From: Paracoccaceae bacterium
GTDB taxonomy: Bacteria; Pseudomonadota; Alphaproteobacteria; Rhodobacterales; Rhodobacteraceae
Length of the DNA: 64,000 bases
NCBI GenBank assembly: GCA_022824005.1
Contig: JAJEBG010000023.1
Location: 87,020 to 151,019, forward strand
Reading direction: 5' to 3'
Shown here piece by piece: positions 54,157-62,743 of the stretch. Both the position numbers and the translations under genes were made by a program. Under the pieces are notes generated by a model, which saw only the letters and a program-made list of their open reading frames with translations, was not told the origin of the DNA and ran no database searches. How positions within the stretch are numbered: position 1 is the first letter of the stretch; every line of letters begins with the position of its first letter.

Positions 54157-54175
54157 GAGGTGATCCTTTCTAGGG

Positions 54176-56194
54176 TCATATGTTTGAAAATTGAATGGCA
54201 CGGATCCAAGATCCGGGGCTGGCAGAATCGAGGGCTCTGAGTGCCTTTGAAACAACTCCGGGCGCGGCATGCTCAGCCCAGTGCATTGGACCGCCGCGGT
54301 GTCGTGGAAAACCATAGCCGGATACTTTTACCACATCAACGGCAGCTGCGTTTTCTGCTATGCCTTCTTCCACAATCTTTGCGCCTTCATTCGCCATTGC
54401 GGCAAGAAGTTGCGTTTGGACTTCGTCTTCGGAGTAGCTGCGTCGCGCAATCCCAGTTTTTGCAGAATACTCCATAATCAGTGCTTCGACCTTGTCGTCG
54501 GGCGTGCCAGTGCGGCTTCCCTCTTGGTAGGCATACCACCCCTTCCCGCTTCGCTTGCCAAAGCGTCCCAGAGCACAAAGCTGGTCCGAGATCGTCACAT
54601 AGCGTTCGTTCGGGTCGCGTGTCGCGTCCTGCCTGCGGCGATGGGCAAATGCGATTTGGAGGCCTGACAAATCTTGCGCCTCAAACGGCCCCATCGCCAT
54701 ACCAAATTTACGCATTGCGGCATCAATGTCCTTTGGCAGCGCGCCATCGGCCAACATATATTCGGCGGCGCGCCGGTAGGCCGCAAGAATGCGGTTGCCA
54801 ATGAAACCATCACAAATGCCAGACAACACAGGTGTTTTGTGCAGTGATTTTGCAAAGCTGAATGCGGTTACCAGTGCCTCGGCACTCGAGTTGCTGGTCT
54901 GAACAACCTCGACTAACTTCATGATATGCGCCGGTGAAAAAAAATGGATACCTACGCAGCGGTTGAGGTGGCCAAGACCCTCAAAAATATGATCTGGGTT
55001 TAAGTATGATGTGTTTGTGGCAAGAATAGCGTCTTCGCGCATGACACCTGCAAGCCGCTGCATGACGTTGCGCTTCACTGTGAGATCTTCAAACACAGCT
55101 TCGATCGCCAAGTCCGCTGAACTTGCATGACCATAACTGTCGGTTGTGGTCAGTCTATCCAACTGCGCGTTGCACTTTACAGCCGTGATCTTGCCACGTT
55201 TTACCGCACCGTTGAGAAGCGATGTCACAGTCTGATGAGCCATGTCCGCCGCTGCTATATCTCGTTCGATCAGCGTTACGGCAAAACCCGCCATCAAACA
55301 GGCCGCTGCGATGCCCGACCCCATGAGCCCACCACCAACAATCGCAATCTGCGAAAGGGTTCCAGAAGATACATCTTGGATGATTGCAGGCTTTGTTACC
55401 GCGCGTTCTGCAAAGAACTGATGACGCAAGGCATTGCTTTCAGGGGCGTTGCGGAGTTCCAAATGTAAGGCGCGTTCTTTGGGCTGACTTTCGTAGAAAG
55501 GTTCGCTCGCTAACTTCAACATCCCAAGGTTAAGGCTTGGGGCTTGCCACCCCTTTGCTGCCCTTTCCGCACGTTGAAGAAACTCAGCGGCCTGCGTATC
55601 GCTCATCGGGCCAATAACTCGCTCTGACACGCGTGACGCTTTCTGCCCCAGAAACTGATTGACCGCTGATTCCAGATCTTCTGTCACCACATTAAGCGCG
55701 CCTACCGCTTTAAGATCAGCCTCAGTCTTGAGTTGGCCCAACGACGCCATCTCAAACGCCATATTCCAACCGAAAAGCCGTGGTGCACGTTGTGTGCCCC
55801 CTGCCCCGGGAACAAGACCGACGTTTACCTCTGGCAAGCCAAATCGTGTTTTTGGGTGGGCCACACGAAAAGCGCAGGCCATTGCGATTTCCAACCCGCC
55901 ACCCAAAACAGTGCCATGCAGAAGTGCAACAAATGGAACGTTGCTTGCCTCGATTGCATTGACGACATCAGGTAGATGCGGCTCCTGCGCCGGCGCATCA
56001 AATTCTGACATGTCCCCGCCTGCAACAAAGGTTGCTCCTGCGCAACGTAACACAGCCAATCGCGCGTTTTGAACGTCTTGGACCGCGCGTAAAAGGCCCG
56101 CGCGCACAACAGTTGATGTCGCATTTACAGGCGGATGATCAATTGTCACCCACGCGATATCGCCCTTCATTTCAACGCTAATCGGAGATGCCAT
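54176..56194 (-). CDS. Fused enoyl-CoA hydratase / 3-hydroxyacyl-CoA dehydrogenase (PaaF-PaaH role)
   Basis: A 672-residue FadJ-like fusion. The N-terminal crotonase domain has VTIDHPPVNATS, GTVLGGGLEIAMACAFRV and LPEVNVGLVPGAGGTQRAPR with the catalytic glutamates. The dehydrogenase half starts at the NAD motif IAIVGGGLMGSGIAAACL near residue 295, has the catalytic-histidine segment GIHFFSPAHIMKLVEVV, NRILAAYRRAAEYML, and a second C-terminal domain GYGFPRHRGGPMHWA. In this cluster it should hydrate and oxidise 2,3-dehydroadipyl-CoA to 3-oxoadipyl-CoA, replacing separate PaaF and PaaH. A start at 56194 is chosen for GGAG and family N-terminus. It is divergent from paaG. Confidence 0.92.
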   Translation of the reverse strand: MASPISVEMKGDIAWVTIDHPPVNATSTVVRAGLLRAVQDVQNARLAVLRCAGATFVAGGDMSEFDAPAQEPHLPDVVNAIEASNVPFVALLHGTVLGGGLEIAMACAFRVAHPKTRFGLPEVNVGLVPGAGGTQRAPRLFGWNMAFEMASLGQLKTEADLKAVGALNVVTEDLESAVNQFLGQKASRVSERVIGPMSDTQAAEFLQRAERAAKGWQAPSLNLGMLKLASEPFYESQPKERALHLELRNAPESNALRHQFFAERAVTKPAIIQDVSSGTLSQIAIVGGGLMGSGIAAACLMAGFAVTLIERDIAAADMAHQTVTSLLNGAVKRGKITAVKCNAQLDRLTTTDSYGHASSADLAIEAVFEDLTVKRNVMQRLAGVMREDAILATNTSYLNPDHIFEGLGHLNRCVGIHFFSPAHIMKLVEVVQTSNSSAEALVTAFSFAKSLHKTPVLSGICDGFIGNRILAAYRRAAEYMLADGALPKDIDAAMRKFGMAMGPFEAQDLSGLQIAFAHRRRQDATRDPNERYVTISDQLCALGRFGKRSGKGWYAYQEGSRTGTPDDKVEALIMEYSAKTGIARRSYSEDEVQTQLLAAMANEGAKIVEEGIAENAAAVDVVKVSGYGFPRHRGGPMHWAEHAAPGVVSKALRALDSASPGSWIRAIQFSNI

Positions 56195-56221
56195 AAAACG
56201 ATACTCCACCATTCTTTTATT

Positions 56222-56245
56222 GACCAACCGGGCGGTTTTTGTAAT
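56222..56245. promoter_or_regulatory. Putative PaaR-type operator, paaH-paaG divergent promoter
   Basis: The site contains the inverted repeat AACCG-GG-CGGTT (56226-56237). It is alike in 18 of 24 positions to the site at 59470 before the TRAP operon, and resembles known PaaR boxes of the ACCGACCG-type palindrome. It lies 27 bases upstream of the fused hydratase-dehydrogenase gene and 41 bases upstream of paaG, so one site could control both directions. Confidence 0.6.
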
Positions 56246-56286
56246 TGGGGTAGACCGAAGCAGGACAGATTGCAAGGGGGCGTTCG

Positions 56287-57072
56287 GTGAGCAACACAAT
56301 TTTACACCAAGATCACGGTGAGTGGGTCGAGATCACGCTGCACCGGCCAGACAAGCTTAACAGTTTCAACGACGCCATGCATCTAAACTTCCGCTCCTGT
56401 TTTGAAGAAGCAATTGCAAATGGCAAACGCGCAATCCTTATCACCGGATCAGGACGTGGCTTTTGTGCGGGTCAGGACCTTGGCGATCGCAACCCGAGCA
56501 AAATGGATGGTCCACCGGACCTTAGCCAAACACTCACCAAATTTTATAATCCACTAGTCCGCATGATCGGCGCAGCAGACTTGCCGGTCATTTGCGCCGT
56601 AAACGGTGTCGCAGCAGGTGCAGGAGCAAACCTCGCGTTGGCCTGTGATATCGTAATCGCAGCCGATAACGCCAAATTTGTGCAGTCCTTCGCCAATGTC
56701 GGTCTGGTGCCTGATGCAGGCGGCACATGGAGCCTCACCCAGCTGCTTGGCCCTGCCCGCGCAAAGGCGCTCGCCATGACTGGTGAACCACTGAGCGCAC
56801 AAAGGGCCGCTGACTGGGGCTTAATTTGGAAAGCCGTGCCCTCGGAAAACCTGATGACAGAAGCACGGGCACTTGCGGCAAGACTGGCAAACGGGCCAAC
56901 CACCAGTTTCGCCCATACGAAAAAAGCAATTTATGCTGCAACGACGAATACGCTTGTCGCGCAGCTTGACCTGGAAGCGAAATTCCAAAAAACTTGTGGT
57001 CAATCCACAGATTATGCCGAAGGTGTCTCAGCATTTTTAAACAAACGTAAACCGGAGTTCACAGGTCGATGA
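56287..57072 (+). CDS. paaG: 2-(1,2-epoxy-1,2-dihydrophenyl)acetyl-CoA isomerase
   Basis: PaaG isomerises ring-epoxide-CoA to oxepin-CoA. A 261-residue crotonase-fold protein with [50 protein letters not shown] and [18 protein letters not shown]; the VPDAGG aspartate is the PaaG-type catalytic residue. The GTG start at 56287 has an AAGGGGG site six bases away. paaI overlaps its stop. A second PaaG-like gene is at 29702. Confidence 0.96.
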   Translation: MSNTILHQDHGEWVEITLHRPDKLNSFNDAMHLNFRSCFEEAIANGKRAILITGSGRGFCAGQDLGDRNPSKMDGPPDLSQTLTKFYNPLVRMIGAADLPVICAVNGVAAGAGANLALACDIVIAADNAKFVQSFANVGLVPDAGGTWSLTQLLGPARAKALAMTGEPLSAQRAADWGLIWKAVPSENLMTEARALAARLANGPTTSFAHTKKAIYAATTNTLVAQLDLEAKFQKTCGQSTDYAEGVSAFLNKRKPEFTGR

Positions 57073-57494
57073 CTCCGAAAGAACGCGCCGAAAAATCCGC
57101 GAATGCCATGTGGTCAGATGATCGTGCCAGTGCGTGGCTTGGCATGTCCATCGTCAAAGTTGATGAAGGCACCGCGACTCTGCAACTGACCGTGCAGGAG
57201 CATCACACCAACGGCCTCGGAAATTGCCATGGTGGCATCACCTTTGCTTTGGCAGACAGCGCGTTTGCTTTTGCTTGCAACAGCCGCAATCAAGCAACCG
57301 TCGCACAGCATAACTCGATCACCTATATCGCTCCCGCCAAGGCAGGAGAAACTTTGACCGCAAATGCGCGCGAGGTCAGCTTAACAGGCCGCAGCGGTAT
57401 CTACGATGTGACAGTCACCAACCAAGACGGCACGACAATAGCAGTATTCAGAGGTGGATCGCGCAGCGTGCGTGGCACCCTCTTTGATGAATGA
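57069..57494 (+). CDS. paaI: Hydroxyphenylacetyl-CoA thioesterase
   Basis: A 141-residue hotdog thioesterase that rescues CoA from dead-end pathway intermediates. [21 protein letters not shown] carries the catalytic aspartate, with [18 protein letters not shown] and [10 protein letters not shown] following. Its start overlaps paaG (ATGA) and paaK starts 14 bases after its stop. Confidence 0.95.
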   Translation: MTPKERAEKSANAMWSDDRASAWLGMSIVKVDEGTATLQLTVQEHHTNGLGNCHGGITFALADSAFAFACNSRNQATVAQHNSITYIAPAKAGETLTANAREVSLTGRSGIYDVTVTNQDGTTIAVFRGGSRSVRGTLFDE

Positions 57495-57507
57495 CCCGGA
57501 GGACTCA

Positions 57508-58821
57508 ATGAAAGACCTGACACCCGCACGCGCGAGCCTGGATGTGATTGAAATTGCCTCAATTGATGAAATCCGCGCCACGCAGCTTGAACGGATGAGA
57601 TGGTCTCTCCGTCATGCCTATAACAATGTGCCAATGTACAAGGGCCGCTTTGATGCGGCCAGTGTTCATCCTGATGACCTCCAGACGCTTGCAGATTTGG
57701 TGAAGTTCCCATTCACGTACAAAAATGACCTGCGCGACAACTATCCTTTTGGTCTTTTCGCCGTTCCGCGCGATCAAATCGTCAGGCTGCATGCCTCCTC
57801 TGGTACGACAGGCAAGCCAACTGTCGTTGGATATACAAAAAATGACATTGATACTTGGGCAAATATGGTGGCCCGTTCGATGCGCGCTTCGGGCACGAGA
57901 CCCGGCGATGTGGCACATATCGCCTATGGCTACGGACTATTCACCGGAGGACTGGGCGCGCACTATGGCGCCGAACGCTTAGGCTGCACGGTAGTTCCGG
58001 TTTCAGGTGGAATGACCGAACGGCAGGTAACGCTAATTCAGGATTTTCAGCCCAAAACGATTATGGTGACACCATCCTACATGCTCAACATTCTGGAACA
58101 GTACAATAAAGCGGGTATTGACCCGCGTGACAGTTCACTTGAAGTAGGCATCTTCGGGGCTGAACCTTGGACAAATGCGATGCGGGCAGAGGTCGAAGAT
58201 GCCTTTGATATGCACGCCGTCGACATCTATGGCCTGTCTGAAATTCTTGGCCCCGGCGTCGCCAATGAATGCGTAGAAACTAAAGACGGATTGCACATCT
58301 GGGAAGATCACTTCTACCCCGAGATTATTGACCCGGAAACTGGTGCGGCGCTTCCAGATGGGGAAATGGGTGAACTTGTGTTGACCACAATCACCAAAGA
58401 AGGGCTGCCAATGATCCGCTATCGCACGCGGGACTTAACCCGACTGTTGCCCGGAACAGCGCGTTCGATGCGACGGATGGAAAAGATCACGGGGCGTTCG
58501 GATGACATGATTATTCTGCGGGGCGTCAACGTTTTCCCTACCCAGATTGAAGAACAGGTTCTGGCGATTCCAGAACTCGCACCTTACTTTCAGATCGAAT
58601 TGAGCCGCGAAGGACGGATGGACCAAATGGCAGTGAAGGTTGAAGCGACGCCCGAAACTGCAAGTAACGAGGCCCGCAATGCAAGTCACAGAATTTTGGC
58701 CAAGAAAATTAAAGATGTGGTTGGTATCTCGACGAAAATTATGGTTGGCACACCTGGCTATGTTGAACGAAGCCAAGGCAAAGCCCGCCGCGTGATTGAC
58801 AACCGACCCAAGGAGGTATGA
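57508..58821 (+). CDS. paaK: Phenylacetate--CoA ligase
   Basis: The entry enzyme that activates phenylacetate with ATP and CoA. A 437-residue adenylate-forming enzyme: the P-loop-like HASSGTTGKPTVVGYT near residue 93, the AMP-binding DIYGLSEILGPGV, RTRDLTRLLPG, and the C-terminal hinge GRSDDMIILRGVNVFPTQIE. The ATG at 57508 has a GGAGG site. The stop overlaps the ribosome-binding region of paaR, whose AGGAGG lies inside the last codons. Confidence 0.97.
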   Translation: MKDLTPARASLDVIEIASIDEIRATQLERMRWSLRHAYNNVPMYKGRFDAASVHPDDLQTLADLVKFPFTYKNDLRDNYPFGLFAVPRDQIVRLHASSGTTGKPTVVGYTKNDIDTWANMVARSMRASGTRPGDVAHIAYGYGLFTGGLGAHYGAERLGCTVVPVSGGMTERQVTLIQDFQPKTIMVTPSYMLNILEQYNKAGIDPRDSSLEVGIFGAEPWTNAMRAEVEDAFDMHAVDIYGLSEILGPGVANECVETKDGLHIWEDHFYPEIIDPETGAALPDGEMGELVLTTITKEGLPMIRYRTRDLTRLLPGTARSMRRMEKITGRSDDMIILRGVNVFPTQIEEQVLAIPELAPYFQIELSREGRMDQMAVKVEATPETASNEARNASHRILAKKIKDVVGISTKIMVGTPGYVERSQGKARRVIDNRPKEV

Positions 58822-58822
58822 T

Positions 58823-59411
58823 GTGGTCCGCACCATCGCCAAAGACCATGACGACAAACGCCGTCATATCCTGAAAGTCGCTGCTGAAGTTTTTGCGCGC
58901 GAAGGCATTGCACGGGCATCAACGAACGAGGTCGCTCGCGCCTGTGAGATTGCGAAGGCGAATATTTATCACTACTATTCCAGCAAGGATGATCTGATCT
59001 TTGATTTCCTTGACAGCTACTTCTCAGAATTGCGGGATTGGGTTTGCAGTGTAAATCTCACAAACTTGCCCCACAGGATCAGCTTTCGCGGATCGCGCAA
59101 GAGTTTTTTTGGCCTATGACGGCATAGACCATGAACATAAGATTTTAGCTGAAGGGCTGGTCTTCGGTAGCGAAGGCTAGCAGAGTGTTCTGAAAAGATA
59201 TCAACGCGAACTTGTCACGCGTATGTCGGAAGTATTGCAACGCTGCGCGCCGGACACCCTTGGGCAAGATGGCGGCAAGTGTCGCGATGTCACAATATCT
59301 GTTTTTGGGATGTTGAACTGGTTCTACATGTGGCATCCAAAGGCTCACAAAGACGCGCAGATTGCTTACGCGCGGACCATCGCAAACCTGACACTCAACG
59401 GAATCGCTTAG
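58823..59411 (+). pseudogene. Decayed TetR-family regulator (PaaR type)
   Basis: The GTG at 58823 with AGGAGG six bases away opens a TetR DNA-binding domain: ILKVAAEVFAREGIARASTN and ACEIAKANIYHYYSSKDDL. After ~80 codons the frame breaks near 59068 (the true frame continues PQDQLSRIAQEFF), again at a run of seven T near 59105 (continuing AYDGIDHEHKILAEGL), and a TAG at 59177 interrupts the last part, which goes on as SVLKRYQRELVTRMSEVL and ISVFGMLNWFYMWHP. Two frameshifts and a nonsense codon imply that the ligand-binding domain is lost. In related clusters this protein represses paa genes until phenylacetyl-CoA appears. Confidence 0.85.
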
Positions 59412-59469
59412 TGAGCTACAAATCTCTCTATCTTGTAGGCCATTCCATATCATGGACTTTGATTTGATT

Positions 59470-59493
59470 GACCGAACTGTCGGTTTATGTGAT
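59470..59493. promoter_or_regulatory. Putative PaaR-type operator before the TRAP operon
   Basis: ACCGA-ACTG-TCGGT (59471-59484) forms an inverted repeat within a 24-base stretch alike in 18 positions to the site at 56222, both preceded by ATT. It is 65 bases upstream of the TRAP binding-protein start, suitable for repression. It ties the transporter to the phenylacetate regulon. Confidence 0.55.
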
Positions 59494-59558
59494 AGTGGAC
59501 GGCTTATGTATTAGTGAGTTCAAATTGGGCATTTCTGCCCGTCTCAAAGGAGTAAATC

Positions 59559-60557
59559 ATGAAACTAAAACTAGCAACAGCATTGATTGCTTCGATTGGT
59601 GCAAACGCGGCAGTAAGCGAGGAGATGGTCATTTCATCGTGGCTGCCACCAAGCCATGTGATGAACGAAATCATCTGGCCAGAATTCATCAATCGTATCG
59701 AGGCTGCAACCGATGGTCGCGTAACCGCATCTGTTGAATATCAACTGGCCTCTCCACCCTCGCAAGCCGATCTTGTCGAAGATGGTGGCGCGGATGCCGC
59801 ATGGATTTTCCATGGTTACAATCCCGGCCGATTTGTCACCACAAAGCTCATCGAAATTCCAGGTCTGGAAGGCGATAGTGCCGCAGCCTCTGCCGCACAT
59901 TGGCGCGCGCACGAACAAATCCTGAGTGATGCAAACGAGCATGACGGCGTTGTTCCGGTTGCCATGATGGTTCACGCCCCCGGTATGCTGCACCTATCCA
60001 GCGAAATTGCATCGCTCGACGATGTGGCGGGCCTTAAGATCCGTTCTGGCGGCGGTGTGATGGGCGATGTGCTTGCAGGCCTTGATATGGCCGGCGTTCA
60101 AGTTGCTGCTCCGGCTGTTTACGAAACTATTTCAAATGGCGTTGCAGACGGCACGTTTTTTCCAGGCGATACCATTGCGATCCTACGGCTGACTGAAGTG
60201 CTACCATATACATACCGTGTGGAAGGTGGTTTCTACCGCGGGTCTTTCTCTATCGTAATGTCAGAGGAGTTCCTTGAAAGAATTGGCGAAGAAGACGCTG
60301 CCGCAATCCAAGCTGCACTGGGCGAAGACTTCTCTGCTTTTGCTGGTACCGCTTGGGATCAAGGCAATCAACGCGGACTAGATGCGCAAGCAGAGACAGG
60401 GCAGGTGATCGACTTGACGGGTGATGCTGCTGCAAAATTCACTGCACTCGTCCCGCAGATCCAAGCGGCTGTGATAGATGAAGTAACCGCGAAGGGCGTT
60501 GATGCCGAAGCAGCACTTGAAGTCATTCGCGCCACCATGGCCGAATACAGCAACTAA
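59559..60557 (+). CDS. TRAP transporter substrate-binding protein (DctP type)
   Basis: A 332-residue periplasmic solute-binding protein. The signal peptide (LKLATALIASIGANAAVS) leads into WLPPSHVMNEIIWPEFINRI. The middle has SLDDVAGLKIRSGGGVMGDV with the carboxylate-binding arginine, and GVADGTFFPGDTIAILRL. AAAGGAG precedes the ATG by eight bases. Its position after the paa genes with a shared operator-like site suggests an aromatic carboxylate such as phenylacetate as ligand, which is inference. Confidence 0.92.
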   Translation: MKLKLATALIASIGANAAVSEEMVISSWLPPSHVMNEIIWPEFINRIEAATDGRVTASVEYQLASPPSQADLVEDGGADAAWIFHGYNPGRFVTTKLIEIPGLEGDSAAASAAHWRAHEQILSDANEHDGVVPVAMMVHAPGMLHLSSEIASLDDVAGLKIRSGGGVMGDVLAGLDMAGVQVAAPAVYETISNGVADGTFFPGDTIAILRLTEVLPYTYRVEGGFYRGSFSIVMSEEFLERIGEEDAAAIQAALGEDFSAFAGTAWDQGNQRGLDAQAETGQVIDLTGDAAAKFTALVPQIQAAVIDEVTAKGVDAEAALEVIRATMAEYSN

Positions 60558-60559
60558 TC

Positions 60560-61051
60560 ATGATGCAAATATTCCGGCGGGCAGGTCAATGGCTTGCCCG
60601 TCTTTTTTTGACTATTAGCGCGCTTTGCTTAATGGCCTTAATGGTTTTGACCGTTTTAGAGGTCATTGGCCGTTACGGTTTCAATGCACCAATTTTTGGC
60701 CGCCAAGACTTGGCACAAATCCTGCTGGCACTTACGATCTTTCTGGCTTTTCCGATTGTCACGCTGCACGGTGAACAGATTGATGTTGATCTACTGGACC
60801 GTTTGTTCAGCGCGCGTGCCGCGTTCTGGCGCGATAGGCTCATCGCTTTAATGACATCGGTTGCTCTATTGACGATGGGATATTGGCTGTTTCTGCGCGC
60901 AGAGAAATTTCTCAACCGCGGGATTACGACCGAAATGCTGTTCTTACCTAAGTACCCGCTGATTTACTTTATCGCTGCTGTGGTAACGATCACTGGCATT
61001 GCTGTTGCACTTCACTGTGTTGCCCGTTCGGTCAAAGGACCAAAAGATTGA
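60560..61051 (+). CDS. TRAP transporter small permease (DctQ type)
   Basis: A 163-residue membrane protein with four hydrophobic segments (around residues 10-35, 48-68, 90-110 and 130-155). LALTIFLAFPIVTLHGEQIDVDLL is the usual DctQ loop region. It starts two bases after the binding-protein stop and overlaps the large permease start by four bases. Confidence 0.92.
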   Translation: MMQIFRRAGQWLARLFLTISALCLMALMVLTVLEVIGRYGFNAPIFGRQDLAQILLALTIFLAFPIVTLHGEQIDVDLLDRLFSARAAFWRDRLIALMTSVALLTMGYWLFLRAEKFLNRGITTEMLFLPKYPLIYFIAAVVTITGIAVALHCVARSVKGPKD

Positions 61052-62388
61052 CAATTTCCTTGATCGCTTTTGCTATCGTGATCGGATTAGTGCTTTTTCG
61101 TGTTCCGATCGGAATAGCTATGGGAACTGTCGGAGCGATTGGTTTTGTGATCTTGCGCGGCGGGCGCTGGTCTGCGGGCCTTGGACCAGCAGCTGATTCC
61201 ATTTTGGATGTCACACAGAATGATGCGCTGTCGGTCATTCCTCTTTTCATCTTCATGGGCATGCTGATTGCACAAAGTGGTATGGCCCATGATCTTTACC
61301 GTGCCGCATATGCCATCGTAGGCCGTCTGCCCGGTGGCTTGGCCATGTCGACTATTCTCGCATGCGGCGGATTTTCCGCTGTTTCCGGCTCATCTTTGGC
61401 CACAGCTGCCACGATGTCGCAAGTCGCCCTGCCCTCTATGCGCAAGTTTGGATACCATGATAGCCTGTCCACCGCTTCCGTGGCGGCGGGCGGCACGCTG
61501 GGCATTCTAATCCCACCCAGTATCATCCTGATCATCTATGGCTTCCTCACCAGCCAGTCGATTGGCAAACTCTTCCTCGCCGGCATTCTACCCGGCATCC
61601 TAGGGGTATTTCTCTATCTTTGTGCAGTCGCGTTCGTCGTTTGGCGGAAACCCGAGGCAGGACCCGCAGGTACACCAATGTCTGCACAAGAAACACGCCA
61701 AAGCGTCGTACGAGTTGTTCCAATCTTACTTCTGTTCACATTGATCATCGGCGGAATCTACGGTCAGATTTTTACCGCTGATGAGGCGGCAGGCGTAGGA
61801 GCCTTTGGGACGATCCTGATCTCAATCGCAATCAAACGCTTCTCGTGGAACGGGCTGATTGATGCATTGTCGCAGACTGTTAAAACCTCCGTTGGGTTGT
61901 TTGTCCTCCTGATCGGGGCAGACATTTTCAATCGCTTTGTCTCGCGCGCAGGTTTGCCTGAAGATCTGCTTAATCTTGTGCAGGGTGCTGGCTTTGAACC
62001 ATTCACCGTCCTTGCGCTGATTGTACTGATCTATCTGCTGCTAGGCACGGTATTTGAAAGCCTGTCGATGATCACGTTGACGGTGCCTGTCTTTGCGCCG
62101 TTAATCGCTTCACTTGGTTTCTTTGAAGGTGACTTCAGCGGTGAAATGTCGCTGATTTGGTTCGGCATCATCATCGTTGTTGTGACCGAAATTTCCTTGA
62201 TAACACCCCCCATCGGGCTCAACGTGTTTATTTTGCGCTCAGTCGTTAAAGACGTCTCAACACAGACCATTTTCAAAGGCGTTACTCCCTTCTGGGCTGT
62301 GGATATCGTCCGCCTTTTCATCCTGATTACCCTACCCTTCTTTGCGCTCATGTTGCCGATGGGTGTCGTGAGCTTTGGAGGATCTTAA
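61048..62388 (+). CDS. TRAP transporter large permease (DctM type)
   Basis: A 446-residue polytopic membrane protein that uses a sodium gradient with DctP/DctQ. LFIFMGMLIAQSGMAHDLYR, GFSAVSGSSLATAATMSQVA, LGILIPPSIILIIYGFLT and LITPPIGLNVFIL are diagnostic. About 11 or 12 membrane segments. The start is a TTG overlapping the dctQ stop. It closes the phenylacetate-linked part of the block. Confidence 0.95.
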   Translation: MTISLIAFAIVIGLVLFRVPIGIAMGTVGAIGFVILRGGRWSAGLGPAADSILDVTQNDALSVIPLFIFMGMLIAQSGMAHDLYRAAYAIVGRLPGGLAMSTILACGGFSAVSGSSLATAATMSQVALPSMRKFGYHDSLSTASVAAGGTLGILIPPSIILIIYGFLTSQSIGKLFLAGILPGILGVFLYLCAVAFVVWRKPEAGPAGTPMSAQETRQSVVRVVPILLLFTLIIGGIYGQIFTADEAAGVGAFGTILISIAIKRFSWNGLIDALSQTVKTSVGLFVLLIGADIFNRFVSRAGLPEDLLNLVQGAGFEPFTVLALIVLIYLLLGTVFESLSMITLTVPVFAPLIASLGFFEGDFSGEMSLIWFGIIIVVVTEISLITPPIGLNVFILRSVVKDVSTQTIFKGVTPFWAVDIVRLFILITLPFFALMLPMGVVSFGGS

Positions 62389-62743
62389 TCCAATCGGAGG
62401 AAAGACTAAGCTTGGCTTACCAAACGCCGCCCAAATCACCCCGCAAGAGGTTTTCTTAAACAGTCTTCATCGGTATGCGAATCATCAAATCTAGGACACG
62501 ACGAGACTGATTTGCAGTGCCATATAGATAGCATTTCAAAAGGTGGACTGAACCTTGTTGTCTGAGAGCAGAACGCAAAAGCAATCCATAAGCGCAACTC
62601 GAATATTCGCAAAAACCTAGGCGACCATTTCTTTTTGTGATGCAAACAGACGGCGAAGCACTGATTTGTCAGGCGTAAGCGACCCCATATGAGTTATGCC
62701 TGAAAGTTGATGATGGTCTGAAGTGGGCGGCATATCATGGCGG
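62389..62743. other. Intergenic region left of Toprim element copy 3
   Basis: 355 bases without a recognised gene. A minus-strand frame ending at 62617 (MPPTSDHHQLSGITHMGSL, then TPDKSVLRRLFASQKEMVA) looks protein-like and may be the end of a gene interrupted by the element, but I cannot identify it. A frame at 62436-62645 has no support. Confidence 0.45.

Noticed and set aside
54157..54315. 53-residue N-terminal extension of PaaZ
   Set aside because: It overlaps the end of the fused hydratase-dehydrogenase gene, while the ATG at 54156 has a good ribosome-binding site and the family N-terminus.
62436..62645. 69-codon minus-strand frame after the TRAP genes
   Set aside because: No recognisable motif and a different frame in the same stretch looks more protein-like; neither can be supported as a gene.
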